The notes under the pieces were generated by a model. The model was not told where the DNA came from. It saw only the letters and a list, made by a program, of their open reading frames with translations, and ran no database searches. A DNA stretch of 22,052 nucleotides from Sulfurospirillum sp036802865 (GTDB lineage: Bacteria > Campylobacterota > Campylobacteria > Campylobacterales > Sulfurospirillaceae), in NCBI RefSeq assembly GCF_036802865.1, contig NZ_DAIRVK010000007.1, positions 1-22,052 of the forward strand, read 5' to 3'. Shown one piece after another: positions 14,910-22,052 of this stretch (position 1 is the stretch's first letter; the number at the start of each line of letters is the position of its first letter). The translations under genes were made by a program, and so were the position numbers.

Positions 14910-16040
14910 TTACAACCTGTTGGCAAACTCTTGAAATATATATTTGCTCTCATGTGGTCCAGGGCTTGCTTCTGGGTGATGTTGCACTGAAAAAATCGGC
15001 GAATCATTGTACTCCAATCCTTCAATGGTATTGTCAAACAAGTTGATATGTGTCACTTTTGCAATAGAGCACACAGACTCTGGAACATTGTAGTTGTGGT
15101 TTTGAGCTGTAATTTCTACCACGTTTGTTTTGGTGTTTTTAACAGGATGATTTCCCCCGTGTTGTCCAAATTTGAGTTTATATGTTGGATGGCCATGTGC
15201 AATAGAAAGCAATTGATGACCCAAACAGATCGCAAATATAGGCATTTTTGCTTCAATCAATTTTGTAATTTGCGCTGCTTCTTTCTTAAGAATAAGAGGA
15301 TCTCCTGGACCATTAGACAAAAAGAGTCCACTAATCTCACCATTTTTATAGCGCTTTATGACATCATCCGCATTGAAGTCATGAGGGATAACTTCGACTT
15401 CAAGTCCTGTCGCACACAATTCATTTAAGATATTTCTTTTAATACCAAAGTCAACTGCAAGCACTTTTTTACCTAGGCTATGGGTTGCTTTTTCATAAGA
15501 TTGGGTATCGGCATTCCAAACACTACTTGTGTGCAAATAGGGCTTAGTTGTGCCTACTTTTTCAATGTAATTTACTTCTTCAATACGAGGACTTGCTTTT
15601 AACATCGCTTTGAGTTTTTCAGGATCACTCACTTCTGTTGATGCGATCATCATTTTGGGGCCAGAATCACGAATCATTTTCGTTAAATAGCGTGTATCAA
15701 TATCGCAGATACCCATACTTTGGTGCTCTTTTAGAAATGTTGGTAAAGCTTCTGTCGATCTAAAGTTTGAAGGCATGACATTGAGACTTCGAACAAACAT
15801 TCCACTGGCATGAACTGTTTTACTTTCCATATCGTCATCGTTGGTTCCAACAATACCAATTTCAGGCATTGTAAAGACAATGAATTGTCCCGCATAACTC
15901 GGATCACTCATAATCTCTTGGTACCCACTCATGGAGGTATTAAAAACGATCTCGCCTGTTTGTGAACCTTCAAAGCCAAAACTTTTTGCTTCTAAAAAAA
16001 CGCCATTTTCAAGATAAATCCATACAGGTTTTAACATCAT
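14910..16040 (-). CDS. carA: Carbamoyl-phosphate synthase small subunit
   Basis: 376-residue glutaminase subunit of carbamoyl-phosphate synthase, which supplies ammonia to CarB for pyrimidine and arginine synthesis. The N-terminal CPSase small-chain domain includes FNTSMSGYQEIMSDPSYAGQ (33-52) and GICDIDTRYLTKMIR (110-124). The class I glutamine amidotransferase domain has SNGPGDP (242-248), nucleophile C272 (FAICLGHQLL) and catalytic H355/E357 (VQHHPEASPGP). The ATG at 16040 overlaps the DUF507 stop by 4 bp and has AGAGGA eight bases upstream. Usual length and intact. carB is not in the window. Confidence 0.97.
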   Translation of the reverse strand: MMLKPVWIYLENGVFLEAKSFGFEGSQTGEIVFNTSMSGYQEIMSDPSYAGQFIVFTMPEIGIVGTNDDDMESKTVHASGMFVRSLNVMPSNFRSTEALPTFLKEHQSMGICDIDTRYLTKMIRDSGPKMMIASTEVSDPEKLKAMLKASPRIEEVNYIEKVGTTKPYLHTSSVWNADTQSYEKATHSLGKKVLAVDFGIKRNILNELCATGLEVEVIPHDFNADDVIKRYKNGEISGLFLSNGPGDPLILKKEAAQITKLIEAKMPIFAICLGHQLLSIAHGHPTYKLKFGQHGGNHPVKNTKTNVVEITAQNHNYNVPESVCSIAKVTHINLFDNTIEGLEYNDSPIFSVQHHPEASPGPHESKYIFQEFANRL

Positions 16041-16591
16041 ACTAACATTCCTCTTCTTCTTAACTCTTCTTCATAGAGCTTTTCAAAAATTAAATCATAC
16101 TCTTCTGAGCCAGGAACTAATGTTCGTTTATAATTTCCAATTTTATCAGCTACATCATTTTCAATTTCTTGAAAATGCGCAATGTATGTCTCAATCGCTG
16201 TATAAACAACATTTTTGACACGGTTTTCTGTCACATTGTATTCAATAAGACCTGTTTTCCAGCATGTCTCTAAAATTTTATGTGCAATTTCATTGTATCT
16301 GTCTTCGTACGACAGAATAACACCAAACTCCTTGGCAAGTTTTTTCTTGATCAACCAGAACATATTTCTGCGGTCAACCCTTTGAAACTCCATCTCATCT
16401 TCATTTTGATCTAAAATCTCTGTAACACGCTCTTCTAGCGCAGTCTCTTGTTTAATATCGGCAACAATCAAATCCTCTGCGACTTTTACAATAGGCTCTA
16501 GGCCTTTAAGCATGGTAATGAATCCACAATTTAAAATATCGATCGCTATTTTATTGGCAATATAAGGGGCATGAGGCAATCTGATTTTCAT
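16037..16591 (-). CDS. DUF507 family protein
   Basis: 184 residues with two halves that look like tandem DUF507 units. The first has EERVTEILDQNEDEMEFQRV followed by RRNMFWLIKKKLAKEFGV; the second ends in LVPGSEEYDLIFEKLYEEEL and RRRGML, the characteristic family C-terminus. Single-unit members are about 90 residues, so this double-length form is as expected for Campylobacterota. Soluble, highly charged, predicted helical; function unknown. AAGG lies seven bases before the ATG. It is translationally coupled to carA (4-bp overlap), a pairing also recalled from C. jejuni. Confidence 0.88.
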   Translation of the reverse strand: MKIRLPHAPYIANKIAIDILNCGFITMLKGLEPIVKVAEDLIVADIKQETALEERVTEILDQNEDEMEFQRVDRRNMFWLIKKKLAKEFGVILSYEDRYNEIAHKILETCWKTGLIEYNVTENRVKNVVYTAIETYIAHFQEIENDVADKIGNYKRTLVPGSEEYDLIFEKLYEEELRRRGMLV

Positions 16592-16613
16592 CCATAAACC
16601 TTACTTCTGAATT

Positions 16614-16640
16614 TTCACACATTTTATCTAAAGTAAGGTA
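16614..16640 (-). promoter_or_regulatory. Candidate promoter of DUF507-carA
   Basis: In the 84-bp gap after the motE-like stop, the minus strand has CTTTAGATAAAATGTG with TAAAAT (16621-16626) as the best -10. A start near 16614 would leave a leader of about 23 nt. The match is modest and no -35 is seen; transcription from the upstream gene run is an alternative. Confidence 0.4.
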
Positions 16641-16675
16641 AATATCTGTTTAGAGCAAGTGTTGAGAGAGGTTTG

Positions 16676-17203
16676 TCACTCTTTTGTTTGATTATTCTCT
16701 ACAAAAGGTGGACCTTTTTTGAGTTGTTGCGTAATTTCAGAGGCGACTTGTGGATTCATCTTTGCCATGATTTGTGAGACTTTTTTAGCAGGCAAGCCAA
16801 ACATAATTGCAGCACCTTCATGAATAGGAAGTTTTTCAACAATGGCAGCAGCAGCGGCGTCTTTCATTTTAATGTATGTTTCGTCTAACTTATCGCCTTT
16901 TTTTGCTTGGACTTGATCTAAAAGTTTTTTATTTTCTTCCAGCATTTGAGCAATCTGCTTTTCTTTTTCTTCAAGTTCTTGCTTTGTTTTTGCAATACTG
17001 TTTTCTTTCTCTTTGAGCGCATTTTTTTGTTTTTCAAACAATGCATTTGTGGCAGCTTTGAGTGCTTCAAAAGATTGACGCGCTTCATCTATCTTTTCTA
17101 CTTCACGTAAGAGTTCTCCCTTGCGTTCTTCAAAGACTTTCGTACAATCAATGGTATCTGCACACAATAATGTACCTACAAGTAAAATCCACATACGCTT
17201 CAT
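16676..17203 (-). CDS. MotE-like periplasmic coiled-coil protein
   Basis: 175 residues: an N-terminal signal sequence (KRMWILLVGTLLCADTI), a long coiled coil (about 25-110, rich in Lys, Glu and Gln: KTKQELEEKEKQIAQMLEEN) and a C-terminal MgtE-N-like helical segment (about 115-165) with AAAIVEKLPIHEGAAIMFGL and VSQIMAKMNPQVASEIT. This layout is that of the MotE/PDP proteins found next to flagellar genes, proposed as chaperones for flagellar motor parts. The ATG shares a base with the stop of the FliJ-like gene (TAATG), strengthening a flagellar role. Exact partner unknown. Confidence 0.78.
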   Translation of the reverse strand: MKRMWILLVGTLLCADTIDCTKVFEERKGELLREVEKIDEARQSFEALKAATNALFEKQKNALKEKENSIAKTKQELEEKEKQIAQMLEENKKLLDQVQAKKGDKLDETYIKMKDAAAAAIVEKLPIHEGAAIMFGLPAKKVSQIMAKMNPQVASEITQQLKKGPPFVENNQTKE

Positions 17204-17634
17204 TATTTACCTTTTTGACTTATTTGCCCTGCAAATAACATCGTTGATATTTCGTCTAAATAGAGCTGTTCTTCACGTTTGATTTTATCCATTATGGCTT
17301 GGAGCTCTTGCTCTTCAAGGTATTTAATTTTTTCATACTCAATGTGCGCTTTTTGATAGTCACTTTGAAGTTGCTTTGTAGTGCGTTTGACCACAAATAG
17401 CTCTTGCTCACAACGTTTTTTTTCACGACCTAAAATACTTTTTTGCTCATTGACCATCAAAAGAACTGAAATTATGCCTTCTTTTGGCATCTCGACCGCA
17501 GCAATCTCTTTATATAAAGCGTCAATCTTATGGGTAAGCATACGCTCTTTATTTTGACTTTTCATCAATTCTCTTTCAATTGCATCACGTTTTTGTTTAC
17601 GAATTTTTGCTATTTTTGAGAATTGACTTTTCAT
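17203..17634 (-). CDS. fliJ: FliJ-like flagellar export coiled-coil protein
   Basis: 143 residues, almost entirely predicted alpha-helical coiled coil, with the FliJ-type start SQFSKIAKIRKQKRDAIERE and a long central helix (EKKRCEQELFVVKRTTKQLQ). FliJ is a soluble component of the flagellar type III export apparatus that links the FliI ATPase to the export gate. Sequence conservation in FliJ is weak, so the call rests on length, helix pattern and the adjacent MotE-like gene. The ATG has AAAGG about 10 bases upstream. It follows purA by 89 bp on the same strand; no sigma-28 or sigma-54 promoter is evident in that gap. Confidence 0.75.
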   Translation of the reverse strand: MKSQFSKIAKIRKQKRDAIERELMKSQNKERMLTHKIDALYKEIAAVEMPKEGIISVLLMVNEQKSILGREKKRCEQELFVVKRTTKQLQSDYQKAHIEYEKIKYLEEQELQAIMDKIKREEQLYLDEISTMLFAGQISQKGK

Positions 17635-17645
17635 AATATGAGAAC

Positions 17646-17659
17646 CTTTACATGTAAAG
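17646..17659. repeat. 14-bp perfect palindrome before the fliJ-like gene
   Basis: CTTTACATGTAAAG lies 12-25 bases upstream of the fliJ-like ATG; its minus-strand right arm supplies the AAAGG used as ribosome-binding site. It could be a regulator site or an RNA hairpin that hides the ribosome-binding site. Confidence 0.35.
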
Positions 17660-17702
17660 ATTTAGAAACACCCTATGGCTACCATTCAGAACGGAGGAGA
17701 GT

Positions 17703-17725
17703 AAGAAGAGTCTTAGACTCTTCTT
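17703..17725 (-). terminator. Hairpin at the purA stop, weak terminator candidate
   Basis: A perfect 10-bp stem with a 3-nt loop (AAGAAGAGTC-N3-GACTCTTCTT) overlaps the purA stop codon. On the minus strand it is followed by ACTCTCCTCCG, not a T-run, so it may be an mRNA 3'-end or attenuating structure rather than a full intrinsic terminator. Confidence 0.4.
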
Positions 17726-18971
17726 ATAATATAATGGTATCGTTTCTATCTGGGCTTGTTGAGACAAGTCCAATTTTTGTACCCGTTAAGACTTCAAGAC
17801 GTTTGAGATAAGATTTAGCAGTATCGGGTAAATCTTCAAATTTACGACACCCCACAACACTTTCCCAACCTGGAAGTTCTTCATAAATTGGTATTACATT
17901 GTCCAAATCTTCGGGTAATGTCTCGACACGTTTACCATTAATCTCATAAGCAACGCACACTTTAATAGTCTCAAATCCATCAAGAACATCAAGTTTCATA
18001 ATAGAAAGATCATCACAACCATTAATACGACTAGCATATCGACAAGCAACAGCATCAAACCAGCCACAACGACGAGCACGTCCAGTAGAAGTACCGTATT
18101 CATGGCCTTTTTCACGAAGTTGATCGCCTTCTGTTCCAAAATCTTCTGTTGGGAAAGGACCATTTCCAACACGGGTACAATACGCTTTAACAATACCGGT
18201 TACCTTACCAATATCTTTTGGATTAAGTCCAAGTCCTACACATGCCCCCGCACTAATAGTATTTGAGCTCGTGACAAAAGGATAAGTACCATGGTCAATA
18301 TCGAGCATAGTACCTTGAGCACCCTCTAGCAAGACTTTTTTATTCTCATCCAAACATGACCATACCATATGCGTGGTATCTGTCAAGAATGGTAAAAGAG
18401 CTTTGGCATAACCGTCTAACTCTTTTTTCAATGTTTCAAAATTAGGTGTTACAATTCCTAGAGCGCTAAAAAGAGCTCTGTTTTCATCGTAAAATTCAAC
18501 TAAAGACAGGGCAAGTTTGTTGGTATCGCGAAGCTCGCCCAAACGGTGTCCACTACGCTCAATTTTACTACCGTAACTTGGTCCAATACCACGTCCTGTT
18601 GTACCAATGGCTTTCGCCCCTCGTAGTTTTTCTTTGGCTTGATCAATTAAAATGTGGTGATTAAGGATCATGTGCGCTTTATCACTCACAAAAAGGCGAC
18701 CTTCAAGTTTATCAAACTGTGCCATCTCTTTAATAAGTGCCTCAGGAGAAACAACGACACCGTTACCAATGACATTCAATGCTTTTGGATTTAAAATACC
18801 AGAAGGGATCAAGTGAAGTGCATAACGTACACCATCAACCCAGATCGTATGACCTGCGTTATGTCCACCTTGATAACGGCACACGACATCGTAATGTTGC
18901 GCTAAAAGATCAACGATCTTGCCTTTTCCCTCATCACCCCATTGAATTCCTACGATCATATCAGCTTTCAT
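17724..18971 (-). CDS. purA: Adenylosuccinate synthetase
   Basis: 415-residue enzyme that joins IMP and aspartate using GTP to make adenylosuccinate, the first step from IMP to AMP. The P-loop-like GIQWGDEGKGK is at 8-18; D13 and H41 (QGGHNAGHT) fall at exactly the canonical catalytic positions if the start is the ATG at 18971, which decides against the ATG four codons upstream that overlaps hisZ. Further family blocks are TTGRGIGPSYGSK, EGAQGTMLDIDHGTYPFVTS, GNGPFPTED and STGRARRCGW. Intact and typical. The ATG lies one base after the hisZ-like stop, so it is translated from the same mRNA. Confidence 0.97.
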   Translation of the reverse strand: MKADMIVGIQWGDEGKGKIVDLLAQHYDVVCRYQGGHNAGHTIWVDGVRYALHLIPSGILNPKALNVIGNGVVVSPEALIKEMAQFDKLEGRLFVSDKAHMILNHHILIDQAKEKLRGAKAIGTTGRGIGPSYGSKIERSGHRLGELRDTNKLALSLVEFYDENRALFSALGIVTPNFETLKKELDGYAKALLPFLTDTTHMVWSCLDENKKVLLEGAQGTMLDIDHGTYPFVTSSNTISAGACVGLGLNPKDIGKVTGIVKAYCTRVGNGPFPTEDFGTEGDQLREKGHEYGTSTGRARRCGWFDAVACRYASRINGCDDLSIMKLDVLDGFETIKVCVAYEINGKRVETLPEDLDNVIPIYEELPGWESVVGCRKFEDLPDTAKSYLKRLEVLTGTKIGLVSTSPDRNDTIIL

Positions 18972-18972
18972 T

Positions 18973-19827
18973 TTATTGTCCATCTCTTTTGATTAGTATT
19001 TCGATTAGATCATCTGTGTAAAGACCAAAACCGCTTGAGCCAATGCCCTCACAGTCATAACTTCCACCAACACCCAGTGTAGAGTTTTTATGAATAAATC
19101 TAAAAAATAGTGCATTATAATAGCGCATTTTCACATAATAGAGCGGCGAAAAGACGACATTATCGTATGCAATATGAGCAGAAAGTGCTTTGAGTTTTTT
19201 AAGTTCAACTTGAAGAACATCTGGAACCTCGGGGATCACGGCTTCCAACTCTTGCAATGTTTGTAAACAGGTCAATTTTGTCAACCATGGAATATCCAAA
19301 GCAAGCAGTTTTTGAAGCTCGCCTTTTTCAAAGATTTTGAGGTCTAAGTTCAACATTGCAGAGAGAATCTTAGGGATATTAATATTGCTTACATGCAAAA
19401 GTGGTTTGAGTGAAAATTTTTCAAAAATCGACAAACTGGTCGCAATACTCAAAGCCAGATTGTCTTCGCCAATCAGCTCTGCACCAATTTGATGCACTTC
19501 GTGGCTTGGATAACGAAAAACAGGTTGAATGTAAAACCATTTAGAATGATTTGTACTTCGCCCAACACGTTTGGTACTTAAGCGTACCACGTCCATCGTA
19601 CTATCCGCTCTGAGAGAGACAATATGATTCTGCTCATCCGAAAAACGTAACAACTCTTTTTCGTCAATACTTTTATGCTGATGATAAGAGAAAAAAGGTG
19701 TCACGATCTCTTCAAAACCAGCATTGTATAAAAGCTCACTTGCCACATTTTCAAGCTTACGCTTTAACTTGGCACTCTCTCCAAAATAAAGCTTACTGCC
19801 TGTGGGTATCTCGTGCTCATAAATCAT
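18973..19827 (-). CDS. hisZ: HisZ-like ATP phosphoribosyltransferase regulatory subunit
   Basis: 284-residue protein of the class II histidyl-tRNA-synthetase-like fold. The motif-2 region reads SLRADSTMDVVRL then FYIQPVFRYPSHEVHQIGAE, and the C-terminus has GGSYDCEG then SGFGLYTDDL. There is no anticodon-binding domain, and the length is about 100 residues shorter than HisS, so it is a HisZ-type paralogue. HisZ normally activates the short form of HisG, the first enzyme of histidine synthesis. The ATG at 19827 has AAGG six bases upstream; the frame starts two codons earlier at a TTG. It sits one base pair short of overlapping the aminotransferase stop and runs into purA. hisG is not in the window, so the role is inferred from fold. 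Confidence 0.8.
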   Translation of the reverse strand: MIYEHEIPTGSKLYFGESAKLKRKLENVASELLYNAGFEEIVTPFFSYHQHKSIDEKELLRFSDEQNHIVSLRADSTMDVVRLSTKRVGRSTNHSKWFYIQPVFRYPSHEVHQIGAELIGEDNLALSIATSLSIFEKFSLKPLLHVSNINIPKILSAMLNLDLKIFEKGELQKLLALDIPWLTKLTCLQTLQELEAVIPEVPDVLQVELKKLKALSAHIAYDNVVFSPLYYVKMRYYNALFFRFIHKNSTLGVGGSYDCEGIGSSGFGLYTDDLIEILIKRDGQ

Positions 19828-19829
19828 TA

Positions 19830-20939
19830 TCAACCTTGGTAAAATTCTTGGGTAAATACCCTATTGGCAGTTCCATCATACGCTCTCTTGCCCAGTTCTG
19901 CCAAAGCAAGCTCAACCGCATTAAGCGCCCAAGCTGTCTCATACACATTGACAAGTCCCATATGATTGATTCTAAACAGGGTATCTTTGATATGGTCTTG
20001 CCCACCCGCCATATTCACGCCGTATTTTGTTTTTAAAATTTTGCGGATTTTGCTCGCATCATCATGCAACACTGCGCTCATCGCACGTGCAGGCACTTTT
20101 GGATAGATGTGAAGTCCAAGAGCTTGCAGTGCTTTGTTGGTTGCTTCTGCTCTTTTTGCCGTATCGGCATAAAGTTTATCCAGTCCACCCTCAGCATCAA
20201 TAAGTTCACACATAGCCACAAGACCGATAACTAAAGTTGTCGCAGCTGTCCATGCCGTAGTGTTTTTACGTTGGTTTTTAAGCTCTGTTTTGAGATTAAA
20301 ATAATAGCCTACGCCTCCATTTTCAATGGTCTCTAACGCTTGAGCATTAAGCCCAATAAACGCAAGTCCAGGAGGAAGCATTAAGGCTTTTTGGCTTCCA
20401 GAAATAAGTGCATCAATATGGGTGGTATCGACTTTTTCAACACCCACAGCGGTAATGCCATCGGCAATCACCATAATGTTGGCTCGAACCGCTTTAACTG
20501 CTTTTGCTACCGCTTCAACAGGATGACGAAGTCCACCTGCACTCTCGCACACTTGCATACACACAGCATCAATGCTTGGATCATTTTTGACAAGCTCTAC
20601 AATCGCATCCACACTCACAGGTGTGTCCCACTCATTTTTTATTTCGACAAATGGTTTGTTGTAAGCAGCACAAATCTTGCCAAAACGCTCACCAAATTTG
20701 CCCGAATTGACGACAATCGCTTTACTTTGACACAAATGAAGCACACACGCTTCCATTGCTCCAGTTCCACTGCTTGCTAGCATTAAAACTTCTTCCATAT
20801 TAAAAAGCTTTTTCAAATAGCCTCTTGCTTGCTCAAAAATAGCCTCAAACTCAGGTGTTCTATGGTGAATGGTTGGTGTACCCATTGCCATACGCACAGC
20901 TTCAGGAACAGGAGTTGGTCCTGGTGTCAAAAGTAACAT
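19830..20939 (-). CDS. Class V PLP-dependent aminotransferase
   Basis: 369 residues of the alanine/serine-glyoxylate aminotransferase-like group of class V enzymes. N-terminal LTPGPTPVPEAVRMAM and HHRTPEFEAIFEQ, the SSGTGAMEAC cofactor loop (56-65), VIADGITAVGVEKV with the PLP-binding Asp (D160), and the Schiff-base lysine K184 in LISGSQKALMLPPG are all present. Substrates cannot be read from sequence; serine, alanine or another small amino donor with glyoxylate or pyruvate are possible. GAGGAT is eight bases before the ATG. It is first in a close run with hisZ-like and purA. Also recorded in databases under the older name of soluble hydrogenase small subunit, which is misleading. Confidence 0.88.
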   Translation of the reverse strand: MLLLTPGPTPVPEAVRMAMGTPTIHHRTPEFEAIFEQARGYLKKLFNMEEVLMLASSGTGAMEACVLHLCQSKAIVVNSGKFGERFGKICAAYNKPFVEIKNEWDTPVSVDAIVELVKNDPSIDAVCMQVCESAGGLRHPVEAVAKAVKAVRANIMVIADGITAVGVEKVDTTHIDALISGSQKALMLPPGLAFIGLNAQALETIENGGVGYYFNLKTELKNQRKNTTAWTAATTLVIGLVAMCELIDAEGGLDKLYADTAKRAEATNKALQALGLHIYPKVPARAMSAVLHDDASKIRKILKTKYGVNMAGGQDHIKDTLFRINHMGLVNVYETAWALNAVELALAELGKRAYDGTANRVFTQEFYQG

Positions 20940-20965
20940 AAGAGATCCTCATGGTGTATAGTTTT

Positions 20966-20984
20966 GAGTGCGATTGTAACAAAA
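20966..20984 (-). promoter_or_regulatory. Promoter of the aminotransferase-hisZ-purA run
   Basis: On the minus strand TTTTGTTACAATCGC has TACAAT (20973-20978) with TG at the extended -10 position, a form typical of Campylobacterota. A start near 20966 gives a 27-nt leader with the ribosome-binding site. No -35 stands out. Confidence 0.65.
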
Positions 20985-21078
20985 TCTTGCTTGTTGTTTC
21001 TTTAGTAGCCGGCTTCTCTCTTCGAGCTTCACATTTACAGGTAAAAAGTCTTTTGAAAGTCGTTTTCCTATTTTAAAC

Positions 21079-21152
21079 TTACATAAATAATGTAATCTAA
21101 AAGCAACAGCTTTTTGTTATCATCTCATAGTGTATTCTTTAATATAAAGAAT
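21079..21152 (+). promoter_or_regulatory. Upstream region of the chemoreceptor with two palindromes
   Basis: The 239-bp divergent gap holds two perfect inverted repeats on the receptor side: TTACAT-N5-ATGTAA (21079-21095) and ATTCTTTA-N3-TAAAGAAT (21134-21152). The second contains TATAAA and could overlap a -10, or form a leader hairpin 14 bases ahead of the AAGGAG ribosome-binding site (21166-21171). No sigma-28 consensus, common for chemoreceptors, is seen. Confidence 0.35.
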
Positions 21153-21178
21153 CCTACTCAATCTCAAGGAGAAAACGC

Positions 21179-22052
21179 ATGTCGTTTAAAGCCAAAATTA
21201 TCGTGACAATCTCGGTCTTAATGTTTCTAAGTTTGGGCATATTTAGTCTGTTTAGTTACATAGATACTAAGAAAAACAGTGTTGTGCAAATTGAAGCCAG
21301 CCTTCAAATGGCATCGCGCGCCTTAACAGATTATATTGACCTGTGGGTCTCTTCTAAAAAAAGTGGTGTCGCTGGCGCTGCACGTTCTTTAAGCAATAGT
21401 CATACAATGGATGATGCTGACTTGGAAGCCAAACTTAAAGAGATGAGTAAAACATTTGATGCGATGGAATCTTACGCTGGTTTTGAAGATGGCAAAATGA
21501 TTTACGGCAGTGGTAAGAAAAAAGCCGATGGGTACGATCCAAGAGCAAGAGGTTGGTATAAGCAAGCTAAAAGCGAGGGAAAAGTTGGTATAACCGATGC
21601 CTATGTTGGGGCAACAGCTAAAGTCCTTATGGTGACTGTTATGGCACCTATTATGAAAAATGGGGCGATGATCGGTGTTGTTGGTATTGATCTTCCATTG
21701 GAAACTTTGGTAAAAGCAGTAGGCGATGTCAATTTTAACGGTGGGTACGGAATACTTCTCGATACCAAGAAAATGATTGTTGCACATCCTAATAAAGAAC
21801 TCCTTGGTACAGAATCAACACTCAATAAAGAATTTAAAGATAAAAAAGAAGGATTTATTGAGTATGACTTCCAAGGTGCCAATAAAATTTTTGCGTTTAA
21901 AGTATCGACTGAGACAGGCTGGACACCTGGAATTACCTTTGATAAGGAAACGGCTTATGCCTTTTTAACTGCGCAAATTAAAGACTTAATGCTTATGGGT
22001 CTTGTAATGCTCATCCTCTCGATCGGAATCATGATCGTGCTGATTAAAGCAC
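21179..22052 (+). CDS. Methyl-accepting chemotaxis protein with dCache domain (partial)
   Basis: The first 291 residues of a transmembrane chemoreceptor, running off the window end. An N-terminal membrane helix (about 6-28, KIIVTISVLMFLSLGIFSLFS) is followed by a periplasmic dCache sensor (about 35-262) and a second helix (about 266-289, LMLMGLVMLILSIGIMIVLI). The distal Cache pocket shows Y119-D120-P-R-A-R124-G-W126-Y127, then a Tyr in TDAYVG (Y142) and D171 in VGIDLP. These residues fit the general amino-acid-binding dCache pattern, so an amino acid or related ligand is possible but unproven. AAGGAG is seven bases before the ATG. HAMP and signalling domains would lie beyond the edge, so another dCache output domain cannot be excluded. 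Confidence 0.85.
   Translation, partial: MSFKAKIIVTISVLMFLSLGIFSLFSYIDTKKNSVVQIEASLQMASRALTDYIDLWVSSKKSGVAGAARSLSNSHTMDDADLEAKLKEMSKTFDAMESYAGFEDGKMIYGSGKKKADGYDPRARGWYKQAKSEGKVGITDAYVGATAKVLMVTVMAPIMKNGAMIGVVGIDLPLETLVKAVGDVNFNGGYGILLDTKKMIVAHPNKELLGTESTLNKEFKDKKEGFIEYDFQGANKIFAFKVSTETGWTPGITFDKETAYAFLTAQIKDLMLMGLVMLILSIGIMIVLIKA

Noticed and set aside
14607..14990. Plus-strand ORF of 127 residues across the carA/TauE gap
   Set aside because: It runs antisense through the ends of two well-supported genes and the structured element, has no recognisable domain, and its composition looks like a by-product of the intergenic repeat.
18972..18983. Upstream ATG for purA (four extra codons)
   Set aside because: Starting at 18971 puts the catalytic Asp and His exactly at positions 13 and 41, the canonical numbering, and avoids overlap with hisZ.
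1..22052. CRISPR array, tRNA/rRNA genes, insertion sequences or phage genes
   Set aside because: No regularly spaced repeats, no cloverleaf-like or rRNA sequences, and no transposase, integrase or phage structural proteins were seen on either strand.

Overview
The window looks like chromosomal DNA of a free-living Campylobacterota (formerly Epsilonproteobacteria), most likely Sulfurospirillum or a close relative. This rests on recognised protein families and gene order: a ccoNOQP operon followed by a DUF4006 gene and a FixH-type gene, a two-component system beside ccoN, then carA, a long DUF507 gene, MotE-like and FliJ-like genes and purA, plus AddB/AddA proteins of the short form typical of this phylum. 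The genus is an inference. DNA is AT-rich. Almost every gene lies on the minus strand; only the chemotaxis receptor at the right edge is on the plus strand.

Layout from left to right. (1) 1-1175 is an accessory patch beyond the end of the ribosomal-protein operon. It holds an unrecognised, very AT-rich small ORF and a HigB/HigA toxin-antitoxin pair whose toxin mRNA may be leaderless. (2) 1200-2086 holds rplM-rpsI with a UUCG-loop terminator. (3) 2168-7236 holds addB-addA, a RecBCD-like recombination nuclease/helicase, with a clear extended -10 promoter. (4) 7323-12018 is the cbb3 cytochrome oxidase operon ccoN-O-Q-P, then a DUF4006 protein, a 33-residue membrane microprotein, a TPM-domain membrane protein and FixH/CcoH, closed by a perfect-palindrome terminator. 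(5) 12161-14767 is a tightly overlapping three-gene unit: TauE/SafE-like (UreH-domain) membrane protein, PAS-domain histidine kinase and OmpR-type response regulator. (6) 14768-14909 is a compact structured intergenic element. (7) 14910-16591 holds a DUF507 gene and carA. (8) 16676-20939 is a run of class V aminotransferase, hisZ-like, purA, fliJ-like and motE-like. (9) A divergent intergenic region leads to the first two thirds of a dCache chemoreceptor, cut by the window end.

How the genes fit together: the cco cluster provides a high-affinity terminal oxidase for microaerobic respiration with its assembly factor and several small membrane proteins. The adjacent membrane-protein/sensor/regulator trio could supply metal handling or regulation, but ccoN has its own promoter. 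The rest is housekeeping (ribosome, recombination, purine, pyrimidine/arginine and histidine metabolism) mixed with flagellar and chemotaxis functions.

The points most worth a second look are the unannotated-type 33-aa cco microprotein, the missing canonical start codon of the TauE/SafE-like gene directly beside the structured intergenic element, and the HisZ-like gene coupled to purA. No RNA genes, CRISPR arrays, insertion sequences or phage genes were seen.
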